From Oscarella lobularis (Eukaryota; Porifera; Homoscleromorpha; Homosclerophorida; Oscarellidae): a stretch of 64,000 nt of DNA. Position numbers and translations under genes: made by a program. The DNA is taken from assembly GCF_947507565.1 (NCBI RefSeq), contig NC_089194.1, positions 992,001 to 1,056,000 of the forward strand, written 5' to 3'. Position 1 is the first letter of the stretch; every line of letters begins with the position of its first letter. Shown here piece by piece: positions 43,280-55,400 of the stretch. The notes below the pieces were generated by a model that saw only the letters and a program-made list of their open reading frames with translations, had not been told where the DNA came from and ran no database searches.

Positions 43280-45778
43280 TCAGACTTTCCAGCCTCTAAC
43301 GTGAGGCTTCATGGCATCAATAAGTTTTCCGATGAATTCGTTCTTTTCTCTGGCGCTGTTTTCCAGAGAACGTAGAATCTTTGCAATCCTCGACTTGTAT
43401 TTTTCGCTTCCCATTCCTCTTCCAGCAATAACATAGCTGGTTACTAGAGTGGAAAGCGCATAAACGAAAACGGGCGACGGAAGAGTCGAGAGGTCATTTT
43501 CAAGACGCGACAAAACCATTTCGAGGGTGTACATCCAGCAAAAGTCATCCTCTACTCTCAAAAAACCGATACGTGTATAGTAACCAGAATGCTTCGTATA
43601 GATGTAAGACTCAGACCGGTAAGTCCCTGGTTGTGGAACTTTCTCGCAATTTTTGGCTATTCGTTGCCAGATTTTTTCAGCCGACAAACCGTCGTCAAAA
43701 GTCGTCGTCGTTCCGAAGAAGGGCGTCGACAATTCGAACGTGATCGATGCAAATAGTTCGGCGGCGACACGCCGTATGTGATATTTTGAACAATTCAAGC
43801 TCCTCCACACAAACGAAAGCACCGAAGGTTTATCGAAAAGAGATCGATTGGACTTCTGAATGGACAACATGTAGAAAGTGTCAAGCAGACATCCGGCCTC
43901 CCGGACGTTATTTTCATCGAGCGTATCGTAGAGAGAGCAGAGAACGTCGGAGAACGGTTCGATTCGTCTGGCAAGGAACGTGGAAATCTCGGCGTCCTTC
44001 ATGGCACTGCGCCACCGACGTAGAAACGATACGATTTCCTCGGACAGTAAACGAGATTGCGACGATGCAAGACTTGAATGTAGAACGTCGACAATAGCCT
44101 GGGCAAAACCTCGACTGATAGCAACGTCGCGCAGAGAACCGCGATCATTCAGGTCAAAAAGAATATCAAGCATACTGTCGAGAAACGTTTCGATAAGATG
44201 TGAGTCGGCGTTGCTGCAGTGACAAAAGGCGATAACAAGAAGCAAGTGAAGTTGCTCCAAGTCCACGACACAAAAAAACGGTACAAAAGTGGCCTCGCGA
44301 AGAGCCCTTTCGGCAAACACGCTCGACGGCGGTGCGGAGACAATGCGCACAATGATCTCGTTCAAAAGAGCGAGAACGCTCTCGCGATGCCTATGGCCGT
44401 GAGAGCACGCCTCCACAGAGAAACAAGCCAACTTTCCGACGAGATGATAGGAATACGACGTTTCGCTTTTCCAGCGACGATCGGCGCGACACCGGCGCAA
44501 GGCGAACGACGAGACCACGTCCGCTTCCTCTTTCGTCGGAGCCCAATAATCGCCGATGGGCACAACGAGCAGACGACCAACAAGCAACTTCAATATCGCA
44601 TGGTTTCGAGGAGTTGGCAACATGTAGTGAGGCTGAAAGGCAAAGAAATCGTCGCCGCGCCTATGTCCTGTCGCAACCTTTTTCAAATCGTTGACTTGAG
44701 CCGCTAAATCGCTACTCAAACTGGCTGAGTCGTCGTCGTCGTAGTCAACGTCGGCATAGTCGTCGTCGTCGTCGTCGTCATCAGCATTATACGGACGATA
44801 CTGAAGATTCATGTTAAGAGCGCCGAGGTATTGAAGGCTGCGCTCGATGCCGAGATCTTTGACGAAGCGAAGAGTTTCACGAAGAGACGCTAGACCAGAG
44901 ACGTCCACGTGAGTCAATCCGGAGCCTCGACATTCCAGAAGAGTGCAAGCAACGTCCCATCCCGTCACTGTTCCGGCGTCCTTTATCCAGCCAACGTCAA
45001 GAAATTTCAAAGACGAGAGACAATTGAAAGCATCTTTGAACGTCGACAGGACGCTTTCTTTATCCGAATCCGTCACATCCTCAGCAACTGGAAGATCATG
45101 AAGTGCTAAATGATTAAGATTTCTCGCCAAGCGAATGCCTGGAAGTAGAGCCATAAGGTTGAGTTGGAAGCATTCTGAAACGTTGAGCGTCGTCAGAGAT
45201 TCAGCAAAAGTTTGACAAATCATAATGACGTCAACAACAGAAACACACGTGTTGCTCAGATTCAACGAAGATATGTTGGAAAATTCCGCAATGCGTTCAA
45301 AATGAAAGGAAGGATTTTTTAAGCCGATAGCGGCAAACGAGCGAAGAGACGTGCGACTCGGCGTCAATTTCTCCCATAGAGCGTCCGTCACGTGATCGAC
45401 ATTCGTGCAGTCGAAATCGACGAGATAGGCGAGCGGTGGAAGACGAAGGAAATCGTCGAACGTCAGCTGAGTCGAACTCAAGTGCAGGGTGTCGAGACTG
45501 CCTCGCAGCAAAAGCTCGAGCACGTGGACGCTGAGGATCCCCTTATCCGATAGGTGTTCGACCAATTGGTTTACGATCGTGAGGGGCAGTCCTCCTTCGT
45601 CTCGGTCGACGAGGAGACGCTCGAGCACGTCCGGAATCAGTTGGAGAGGAAACGTTAGCTTCGAGGAGAAGGCGACGGGTCGAGTTTTGCAGAGAATCGC
45701 GAGGCAATGATCGTGGAGTGTTTTGGGGTGGTTCTCGGGCCTTTCCTCGTCCACGTTGTACCTTAGACTGTAGAACAT
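43280..45778 (-). CDS. ZYG11-like: ZYG11/ZER1-like CUL2 substrate receptor, copy G1 (first of the array)
   Basis: 832 codons, intronless, start MFYSLRYNVDEERPENHPKT at 45778. BC box TLHDHCLAIL and CUL2 box IPDVLERLL. One LRR helix is shortened: ELLLRGSLDTLH against ELLLRQSRGSLDTLH in others. LRR strands read FSNISSLNLSNTCVSVVDV and LTTLNVSECFQLNLMAL. The linker is interrupted acid (ADDDDDDDDYADVDYDDDDS). The ARM-like half is closest to G7 (LARRIEPFSDVLCSLYDTLD; GYYTRIGFLRVEDDFCW) and ends HVRGWKV. Three tandem copies of the upstream element sit 6 bp before the start codon, unlike any other member. Confidence 0.86.
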   Translation of the reverse strand: MFYSLRYNVDEERPENHPKTLHDHCLAILCKTRPVAFSSKLTFPLQLIPDVLERLLVDRDEGGLPLTIVNQLVEHLSDKGILSVHVLELLLRGSLDTLHLSSTQLTFDDFLRLPPLAYLVDFDCTNVDHVTDALWEKLTPSRTSLRSFAAIGLKNPSFHFERIAEFSNISSLNLSNTCVSVVDVIMICQTFAESLTTLNVSECFQLNLMALLPGIRLARNLNHLALHDLPVAEDVTDSDKESVLSTFKDAFNCLSSLKFLDVGWIKDAGTVTGWDVACTLLECRGSGLTHVDVSGLASLRETLRFVKDLGIERSLQYLGALNMNLQYRPYNADDDDDDDDYADVDYDDDDSASLSSDLAAQVNDLKKVATGHRRGDDFFAFQPHYMLPTPRNHAILKLLVGRLLVVPIGDYWAPTKEEADVVSSFALRRCRADRRWKSETSYSYHLVGKLACFSVEACSHGHRHRESVLALLNEIIVRIVSAPPSSVFAERALREATFVPFFCVVDLEQLHLLLVIAFCHCSNADSHLIETFLDSMLDILFDLNDRGSLRDVAISRGFAQAIVDVLHSSLASSQSRLLSEEIVSFLRRWRSAMKDAEISTFLARRIEPFSDVLCSLYDTLDENNVREAGCLLDTFYMLSIQKSNRSLFDKPSVLSFVWRSLNCSKYHIRRVAAELFASITFELSTPFFGTTTTFDDGLSAEKIWQRIAKNCEKVPQPGTYRSESYIYTKHSGYYTRIGFLRVEDDFCWMYTLEMVLSRLENDLSTLPSPVFVYALSTLVTSYVIAGRGMGSEKYKSRIAKILRSLENSAREKNEFIGKLIDAMKPHVRGWKV

Positions 45779-45784
45779 CTTCGG

Positions 45785-45826
45785 TTTTACGTTCCCGGTT
45801 TTACGTTCCCGGTTTTACGTTCCCGG
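45785..45826 (-). promoter_or_regulatory. Triple tandem copy of the array's conserved upstream element
   Basis: TTTTACGTTCCCGG repeats three times head to tail at 45785-45798, 45799-45812 and 45813-45826; in gene orientation this is CCGGGAACGTAAAA. Single copies lie just upstream of the other members: about 43024 and 43151 (G2), 40355 (G3), 37706 (G4, mutated), 34628 (G5), 31987 (G6), 29329 (G7) and 26739 (G8). Conservation in copies where it is not in frame argues for a DNA or 5' UTR role. Confidence 0.6.
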
Positions 45827-45942
45827 ATAGGCCTATCAGTCGAACTACTTTTCCTCTTCTGCACCGAGACGAATATGCTTAGTATGGATTTAAAAAGCAA
45901 AGAATTAATTTGGTGCATACGAATAATATTTTTTGGTGCATA

Positions 45943-45981
45943 CGAATAATATTTGTGATTGTGAGTCACAAATATTATTCG
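45943..45981. repeat. AT-rich hairpin
   Basis: CGAATAATATTTGTGA and TCACAAATATTATTCG form a perfect 16-bp inverted repeat with a short loop (45943-45981). The left arm with its TGGTGCATA prefix is also directly duplicated at about 45911-45933. Confidence 0.75.
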
Positions 45982-46190
45982 TTAAAAAATTGTGAGCCCT
46001 CCCCCAACGTACGCGCACGCTCGTGGCCATACACGTCATAGATGTAGCTAACCTTATTTTCCGGGCATCTCAGAACAGCGTGGCACCCTTCCAAGTGCTC
46101 TAGAGTTCCAATAGAACGAACGGTCGTCAAGCGACGGACGAAAGCGCGAACAAACCAGTCGTCGTCGCGCGCGTTCGTCTCCTGACTCAT
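45975..46190 (-). CDS. Hypothetical small protein or first exon, divergent to the HELZ2-like gene
   Basis: A 71-codon frame starting MSQETNARDDDWFVRAFVRR and continuing TVRSIGTLEHLEGCHAVLRC, ending GEGSQFFNE. An in-frame ATG 24 bp upstream (46214) would extend it. It faces away from the helicase gene, with about 230 bp between the starts. A possible GTTAGC donor follows CPENK, so this could be a first exon; no second exon was found before the array. No family recognised. Confidence 0.3.
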   Translation of the reverse strand: MSQETNARDDDWFVRAFVRRLTTVRSIGTLEHLEGCHAVLRCPENKVSYIYDVYGHERARTLGEGSQFFNE

Positions 46191-46417
46191 CCCCCCGTAA
46201 CTAACTACCCTCAAGTTTTGCTTTACAAGTAAGCGAGTGTGTAGCGAGAAGCATCGCGCGACGAGAATTCCTTTCGCAGGATTCTACGCAGTCCACGGCT
46301 CGTTTTCTCGGCTGTCCCGTATCAGGTAACGTTCTTTCGTACGAACGCGATTCTTCGAGTGCGTCTACGCACGACGACGAGAGCGGTATATCGTTCCGCG
46401 TTTTCCTGCTCCTTCTC

Positions 46418-49400
46418 ATGGCTTCGCCTCTTCTCCCCCTACGCACTACGTCACGCGGTCGCGTGACAGTAAAACGTTCTCGTGTACTTCAGACTCCCAT
46501 GGAGAACGATTTTCATCGAGCCTGCCATTTGCTGCAGTTCGCTCGCCAACGCAGCGCTCAGTCGCCCTACGAAGCCATAGAAATTCTTCACGAGTGCGTG
46601 GGCGTTTTCAATCGTCTCGCCGCGTTCGTTCCTCAAGCGCGTCGCATGCAATTGGAAACGTACGCCGAGCTGGCAGCGAATCATTTCTTCCTGGTACTGT
46701 ATAAAAAGAAAGTGGCAATATAAATAATTTAATTATAACGCCGTTTTTCTAGGCAAATTGGACTCAGGTCGTTGACGTAACTACAGCTGGTGAGACATAT
46801 TATTTAGATCCATACGCAGACGGAAGTATATTTTTAGCTCTCATTGGGCCTCTGCACTTCATCAGTGACGTCCAGTACTTCTGTCTCTGTTACCGATGCG
46901 AAGCGTTTGAGAGACTTCGACGGCATAAGGAGGCTTTGAATGACTGCAATTTGCTCCTTCATTGTTGTCCCTCGGACGCGGTTCGCCTTTTTTGTAGTAG
47001 TTCTTCACGTTCTTTCGTTTATCAGATATTTCTCTTTCAGAGACGAAAGTATGAGATGAAAATGGAGGAGCTGTGGTTGAATATCGAAATGGAGGATCGT
47101 TCGTACGGTCAAATGGTTAGGAAGTATTGGCTTGAATATGAATTTTCTGACGAATGTTGCATTAGACTGAGGTTGTACGAGAACAGAGTCACAAAAAGGA
47201 AAAAGTAGTTGAATTTCCTCAAGTTGTGGTCGGTGACGTCATATTTATTTATTTATTTATTTATCTGCAATCTATTAATATTTGGTTTCGTCCAGCCGAA
47301 GAAAAAGTCCGCTAAAGAATTGAAGAAGGACGAGTTCCGTCGCAAGCAGGTCCGTGCAGTCGCCAAGACAACGGATTTGTAAATATAACGTATTGTTTTT
47401 AGGAAATGGAAGAGATTGGCAGACAACTTCAACAGAGAAACGTCGCCAAAGAAGCATCTCCCCCCGAGGTGAAATTGCTTCTTTTCTTTTTTGGTGTTTT
47501 CTACCGCGCGCCGCACCATCTAGACTGCCACTGCTACTTCAAAGACGAACGAGGTAGGTTTTCCTCCTCGAAACGAAGCGAAGGACGAGGTAATTTTTTT
47601 CCTCAAGAAACTGTCTTTGTTTTTCTAACGCATTATTTTTTTAATTTCAAAGGAGGGAAGTGACGTCCGATCGTTGCCTTCTCGTGCCGCTACGACCTCT
47701 CCCATTGAAAGCGGTCAAAAGGAGCCGAAATCGACTCTCAGCGAAAGGGCTCAGAAAGAGAGAAAGAAAAGTCGCAAGAGACGAACGTTGGAGAGCGTGA
47801 GAAAGCGCGAAGAGAGAAGCGCTTCACCGGAAAAACAATCGACACCAGTCGAAGCAAAAGCTAGATCGCCGCCTCAAGTGCACCCCACAACGTCGCAGAA
47901 ATCGTCTCGAGGTAAAGCTTCTATATAGAGTAACGCTCTAGCTTATTCTTATTATATATAGCACCAGTAGAGAAAACTGAACCAGCGGCAGTTCGTTCTG
48001 TCGGTCCTCCAGCAGTCGCGGAACGAAAAGCCGTCGCGACGACGTTTTCTTCGCGTCCTTGGAGCGGACCACGCAGCTCTCCGCCGAGATCCGAGGACGT
48101 TCGCAAAGCAGCAAAACGCCTCCTCAAAGTCAACACAAAGAAACTTAATTTGTTTGTTTACCTAGCCTTTTTTTTATAGGCCGTTGTTTCTCGTCTTCCC
48201 GAAGGAGAGGAGGAGGAAATATGTAGGATTTTGAAATGATCCTCGAACTTTTTAAAACGTTCTTTTAAAACCCCAGCTTTGCCGGGATTTTCGAATCCGG
48301 AGGTCATTCGTCGCGGTGCCGTCGTCTGTCGTCTTTGCTTTCGCAAGAGCCGATTCTACAAGACCCGCGATACGTGTCCCCATCACCAAGTTTGCGCACT
48401 CGCTCTAGTTTGGCCTAAGGAAGGAGGCGTAGTCGCCGAAGCGACGACGAACGACGCTTCGGCCTGGGCGGAGATACGTCCTCGTCCGTTGGACGTCAAG
48501 GGGCATTTCTCCATCTGCAAACCGGAACGATGCGTTTATAGGAGCGGAAAGGTGTGCACGTTTCCGCATTCGGAACAGGAGTTGGAAGCGTGGAACCTAG
48601 ACCGGTATCCAGGTAAGTAAAACTCTTATATACGTAGGTTAATAATTAAGTGCATAAAAAACTGCGTTAGACCGCGGCGGCATCCGACGCATTCCTCCGC
48701 GTGGCTACAGACTGAAGCTGTGCAAGACGTACGCCGTAGATTGATATGTCTCTCGTTTGCGTCTTGTTCTTATCAATATTCTATAGCTTTGAGAGGTTTC
48801 AATCGTGCGCTTACGGTCGTCGTTGCGTTTACGCTCACGGCGACGACGAGTACGCGCGATGGTCGGCGATCGAGGAGAGACGTCAGAAAGCCCATTTGGT
48901 TCCCGAGTTGCTTAGTCAGACACTTCGAGAGGCGTTTCTTAGGGAAAACTACTTTGTGGTGAGTGGGTGTGTCTTCCCATATGGGGCGCTCCTTTTTAAG
49001 ATCTGCCTTTGTGTAGTTGTCTTCGACTCAAGGTCGCGATGCACTGGACGTCATGTGGGATCCGTGCGAAAGGTGGACTTTTATTGACGCGTCGAAGGAG
49101 CCGCCTTTTTCTTTTCTATTCAACTGCGAAATTACATGCAGAAAGGAAAAGGTAAACGGAACAAAGTCCGTCAGCACTCACTTAATTAATTAATTAATTA
49201 AGTTACAGTAATTAAAGTCCGTCAGCACTCACTTTACCTACTGTAACTTGATTAATTAATTAAAGAAACCAAAACTAGTTGAGTTCATTTGAAATTTCAC
49301 TTAATTAATTAATTAATTAATTAATAAGAAAATTATTTTCTAAACGTCCGGGACCTTTAATTAATAAAACTAGACGTTCTAATTATAAACGGAGTGCCTT

Positions 49401-52400
49401 ACTATTAATTAATACCCTTTTGTTCTCAGAAACATCTCATACGTCGAATTGTTCTACTTCCTTCGTCAACGCAATCTCATTTCTCCCTTCTCTATCGCGG
49501 TCGCACAATGAAACAAAATTACGTCGACTGTAACGCCAATAGCATTCGATTCACTCTCCAATTCGCCTCCGACTCGTCTCTGACGCGTTCCTACGTCCAA
49601 GACGTCGTCGTCGAATGCGACGGACAACCGTACGTTCTTCAATCGCTCTACGTCGACGTCGCCGACGGAAAAAATCTAAAAGCGATAAAGCAATTGAGAT
49701 CGACTCTCCAGCTGCCAGATCAACATTGGACCATTGATCCCGATTACGCGCCGATAAGCCGACGGTCGGAAGAGGCGGCAAGACGATATCCGATACCCGT
49801 CGACGCCGAACTATCTAATACACTATCTCGATTGCGTATACTGGAGAAAGACGCGCCCGTGCCGAGAGACGACAGATACTTCGAGCGTTTTCACGCGTTG
49901 ATTTATCTCGAGGAAATCGAAATCAAGCGTCGATTGGAGGAGTTCAGTCGACGATCGATCGATCTTCTCGACGACGACGAGAATCCGTTTAGCGGCATCA
50001 AGAGCATTGATCTCGGTTGTCCGGTGCCGTCGCGATTGGCGACGACCGCTTACGTCAGAAAAACGGATTCGAAGAGAATTTTTCTCGTTACCGTTACCGA
50101 GATCAAAGAGACCGTCGTCCGACTCAACGTCACCGAGAACGTGGACATGAAAAGAGAACTCAACGATTGTCGTGACGTCAAAATTGATTTTCAATTCGCG
50201 TTCGATCGAGCGCATTGGCTGAATTTGCACGCGTCGTTGGATCGATTGCCCGTGTCGACGCTGCGATCTCACGTGCAGCCGGATTTTCACGGAGCCGTCG
50301 CCTCCCGCGACTTGTCCTCGATCGACCGCGTTCTCAACCAAGTCAATCGTTACATTAATCCGGACGTGCGATTCGATCCGAAACAACGCGAAGCGGTCGG
50401 ACGAATCCTCGCCGCCGGCAATGGCAAATTTCCGCATCTCATTATCAACGGACCGTTCGGGACGGGAAAAACGTTTCTGCTCACCGAAGCCGTTCGTCTC
50501 CTCACCGAACTTCGTCGGGAAGCGCGAGTTCTCATCTGCACGCAGAGCAACTACGCCGCCGACATGTACGTAAAACTCTTCGACGACTACTGGCGAAAGG
50601 GTTTCTTCAACGTCAAATTAATGCGAGTCAGTTTTGCGAATCGTAAGGGGTTCATAGCCGACGGTCGTCTCGATCGCTACTTTTATTTCTTGGACGACGC
50701 CGAGAGCCTGTTTCGCGCGCCGCCCAACAGCCGATTAGGCAAGCAGCCGCTCGTCGTCGTCACGACGCTCATGACGTCGGCGCGACTTCGCGAAGGGCAA
50801 TTCAGTCACATCGTGATCGACGAAGCGGCGCAGGCGACCGAGCCGGAATCGATTGCGCCGCTCGCGCTGGCCGACAGTCGCACGGCGCTCGTGCTCGCTG
50901 GAGACACCGTCCAAGTAAGTTCGGATATGCTATAGTTTCAGGCAGCCGCGGGGGAGCGTTAGAGTGTACTGCGCGCGTTTGACCCTATGCCCGATATAGA
51001 GCCGACATAGCGCCTTGGATTTTGCTGACCAAGCGTTTTGCCGTTACTGCGTATTCCTTCGCTTTTCGCGTCCAAATAGCGAATGAGTGTCTTTAGAATG
51101 AACTCACGATGCACTTCGCGGCCGATTTATCGCTTCTACTGCTCGTATTAGGGCATTTCGTAGCAACGCGATGACTGACAGAACCGACATAACGCCTTCT
51201 TTTTGCTGACCAAGCAATTTTTCGTTACTGTGTATTCCTTCGCTTTTCGCGTCCAAATGGCGAATGAATGCCTTTAGAATGAACTCACAACGCACTTCGT
51301 GGCCGATTTTTTGCTTATTAGGGCATTTCGTAGCAACGCGTGACGATTGACGTCATGCGTTGCTCAATGTAGCGTGACAGGGCGTGTCTTGCGTACGTAG
51401 AACACATTCTTCGTCGTTTTTTCGCGTTTTGAATTGATTTGCGACAAAAATTCGTCCGTTTTCGGGTGCAGAAATGCATTTGCAGCCGATTGGCAGAGGT
51501 TTCGGTTCAAACGAAGCACTTTTTGGTTGTGAGTAGTTGCAGTCGCTCGGTCCCAGTCGCGTATGAGTATAAATACCCAGCGTTTACAAGTACTTATCAG
51601 ATGGAGCAGAGCAGAGCAGAGCAGAGCTCGTGGCTAGGATAGAAGGGAGATTGGCAACACTCCCCAAGGCTTGAGGCACTATGACCCGGTGGTCGCCTCA
51701 TTCCTCACTTGACAAGGGCGCAACATTGCACGCCTTCCTAGTTCTCGCATCTCTCTCCGAGCTCCTGGGCACCTCTGTCACCGGGATAAACCTCCATAGC
51801 ACCGTCTTCCGTGGGGTTTGTGTCAAGTGTCGATGTTTTTTGTCTTTCTTCGCTTGTTTTACGTTTCAAACGCGCGTTTTTTGACGTTTTAACGGTCAAA
51901 CGACGCATCTCTGACGTATAACATCCGAAAGGGGGCCCCAGTTCGAACTTTTTCCTTGATTGTATCTCACATGATAATTCAAACGAGCCCGAAGCAGAAA
52001 AACGATGTTGATAACTAGTTACTGCCTATGGTGTGACGGCTGTTGTTTCTCTAGAGTGCTCCGCCAGTGTCGTCTTCCCTCGCCCGAGGCGGCAAGCTTC
52101 AACGATCGCTCTTTCGTCGTCTTTACAAGTCGGCTCCAGACTCGCTCAAAATCAACCTGGTAACAAACTACCGAAGCCAACGCGATCTCTTCGCTCTGAT
52201 CGCGCGCATATTCTACGGTGCCGAAACGTTCTCGCCCGACCAAGCGAGAGCGCCCATTCAAGCCGTACATCGAACGTTTCATCCCTTCTCGTTCTACATA
52301 TGCGGCGGACTGGCTCAGCAGGGCGGGACCGACGGCTCGTATTATAATCAGAGCGAGGCGGCGTTGATAGCCGACAAGATCGGCGACGTTTTTTACGGTT

Positions 52401-55400
52401 GGCCGCACGAGTGGGGCAAACGTTCCCCTAGGGACGTCTGCGTCGTTTCGTCGGAATTTACACAGGTTAGATATTTACGAGGGCCTGGGACCGACACTAC
52501 TTATGCTTTATTAACAGGTTCAATACATTCGACAGCTTCTTCGTCAAAGAGGAGATTACTACCGAAAGGTGAATGTTGCCACGTACGGGGGAATACAAGG
52601 TGACTGACAACTTTTATGACGTAATTTTTTCATAGTTTTTCTCAACGCAGGTCAAGAGTTTCGCGTCGTCCTCGTCAGCACCGTCATGACGTCAAAGGGA
52701 TATAGGCAAGACTACGAAAGGAAGCCCAACTTTCTTTCCGACGCGAAAGTTCTCAATACGGTTCTAACGCGAGCCAAGTCGCTCGTCATTGTCTTCGGCG
52801 ATCCGGACTGCTTAACCAGATGCAAAATCGGTCGCAAGTGGCAACAGTACATCGAAGCGTGCAACACCGTCGGCGAGTCGAGTCTCAGAGGCAACAAATT
52901 GTCGTCGAAATTTGTCTGCAAACTCGTCATGGAGAGAACGGCTTTGAACGTCGAGGCGCCGTCGTTCGTTCCTCGCTGGGGACGACAGGAAGTTAAAGTT
53001 GACGACTCCGACGACGATGTCCCAGCTTTGGAATCGAACGACGTCGCGACGGCCGCCGACGATGACGTCACGTCGGAATCGTCGGTTTACGAAGATTCGT
53101 CCGACGACGGAACGGACGACGAAATGGAGCGAATCTATCGCGAAGAAGTCGTCAAGAGTTTTCGACCGAAGCCGACGGCAACGGCGGCGGGAAAACGAGT
53201 AATGAAACAAGTTTTGCGCGGTTCTACCGTACGTTGGACTGTCGCCAAAGTGAAGCGGCGGCCCCCTCGTAAAATTTACGAGAGTCGTAGTCAAGAGGAC
53301 GTCGGGGAACGATTACGTCACGAATGCCGTCCGGCCTATCCTCCTCACTTGCACCTAGCCGAAATGAAGTCGCTCGTCGAAGAGAAGCCCGAGTCGTATC
53401 TGAAGTGCGTCCTGCGCGTTTCCGGGTCCAATGCCTACGGTTACGGCGTCGATAGCGAGGAAGTAATCATCGAAGGTCGTCATCGACGCAATCGGGCGTT
53501 TGACGGCGAAGAAGTTCTTGTGAAAATTGATACCGATGACGAGGATGATGACCCGGATGATGACGTCAAAACGAAACGAGGATCGGTCGTCGGAATATTC
53601 CAAAAGCGACGTCCGAAACGTTTCGTCTGCCAACTGTCGAAAGAGGACAAAGACCTCATGGTTCCCATCGACGGATCGCATCCGATTTTCGCCAACGGAC
53701 CGAGCACGATGACGCGACGCGACGACGGCGTGCGAATGTTCTCCATACGGCGACGACGGATCGTCGACGAGAAGAGCGTGCCGTTGTGGGACGTCGAAGG
53801 CAAGCTATTCTTCGTACAGTATCTGAGTTGGCGTCCCGAATTTCCGTATCCGCTCGGAATAGCGGTGGAGTGCGTCGAAGCGGCGACGTCGTTAGCGACC
53901 GGTCGTCGTCTCCTTGAAATACAGTACGAAGTCGACGGCGATCCCGACGATTCCGAGGACACCGTGGCGGCGGCACCGTTTGTAACGACTTACGAGCAAG
54001 ATGACGATGATGACGTCATAACCAACGCGTTCACGATCGATCCCGAGCACTCGCGCGATTTAGACGACGCTTTGAGCGTCGAACGCGATTGCGATGATTG
54101 CGCTTTTAAGGTGGGCGTCTACATAGCGGACGTCGCGCATCACGTCGCGTTTCGGAGCGATGAGAACAAGCAGGCGGAGGAGCGCGGAACGAGCGTCTAT
54201 GACAGCCAAGGCGGCGTACAGCAGTCGATGCTACCTAAAGAACTTAGCTCTGATCGCTGCAGTCTTCTGCCCTTTCGACGCCGACGAGTCATCGCCGGAT
54301 ATTTCGGCTTCGACGAAAATTTTAAACCTCTTGACAACTTTGAGACAACGTTCGAAGAAGTCGAGATTCAATCGTGCTGCAAGCTCTCCTACAGTCAAGC
54401 TCAAGCCATAATCTGTGGGGAGAATCCGAGGATCGATTGTCGTCCGGAGTCAAAGCGAAGAATCTTTAATGACGTCGTTCTTCTGAATCGAATAGCCAGT
54501 CTATTGCGCGAACGTCGTCTCGCCTCCCGACGTTTCTTTCGCGAATCGGATCGCTGCTTCGAAGCCGAAGCTCACGAACTAGTCGAAGAGTTCATGATTC
54601 TAATGAACAGCGAAGTGGCGCGTCGTCTCTTGGAGGAACGTCGTCGCCTGACGATTCTCTACAGTCAAAGATCTCCGCGTCCAGAAAAAGTCGGTTCGTG
54701 GCTGTCGACGTGCGGTCCGCTCGTGAACGCGTCTCAACGACTCGTCGCCTACGGTCAAGAAGCCGAATCTCAGGGAGTGTCCCTCGAAACCGCGCTCGAG
54801 CGTCAAGCGACCCTGCGCATTTCCAAAGGACTCTGGTATCGAATTCGATCAGCAACATCTTTAAACGATCGTCTTCGCTTGGCCTGCTGCAACGATTTCG
54901 TTCCCCAGCTCGCCGTCTGTCAGTCGCACTACTTCCGCACTCGACAGCGTTCCGTGTACACGTGCGACGAAACGGACGAAGGTTTTCCGACGAATCACCA
55001 CGAATTCCGACGTCCGTACACGCACTTCACGTCGCCTATTCGTCGTTACGTCGATCTCGTCATGCAAAGGTTATTGAAGAAGTACGTCATAGAGAGTTCA
55101 GTCGACGAAGACGAGCTCCAATTGGTCAACTACGAGCCCCACCATATCGCGAAAATATGCATCGATTCCAACTTTAGTCGTCGAGAGGCGAAGCTATTTC
55201 AACGCGAATTGTCTCTATTGGAATTCGCTCACGAAGTGCAGACGTATCCCGTGGCAACGATAGCGGTCGTCGAAGAAATAACGGGTAATAGTATCGGTCT
55301 CTTTGTGCCGGATTGCCCCACGATGCCGCCGCAAAATTGCTCAATAAAACTGATGTCGTTGACGGCGTCGTCGGCGACGCCGGCCGACGATTTGCGTTCG

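Noticed and set aside
46418-48650. The N-terminal TPR and zinc-finger exons as a separate gene from the helicase
   Set aside because: Same strand, continuous short introns, and TPR followed by CCCH fingers is the order found at HELZ N-termini, so one gene is simpler; transcripts would decide.
51650-51840. Segment with a possible transposon-derived frame in the HELZ2-like intron
   Set aside because: No recognisable transposase or reverse-transcriptase motif; left as unrecognised.
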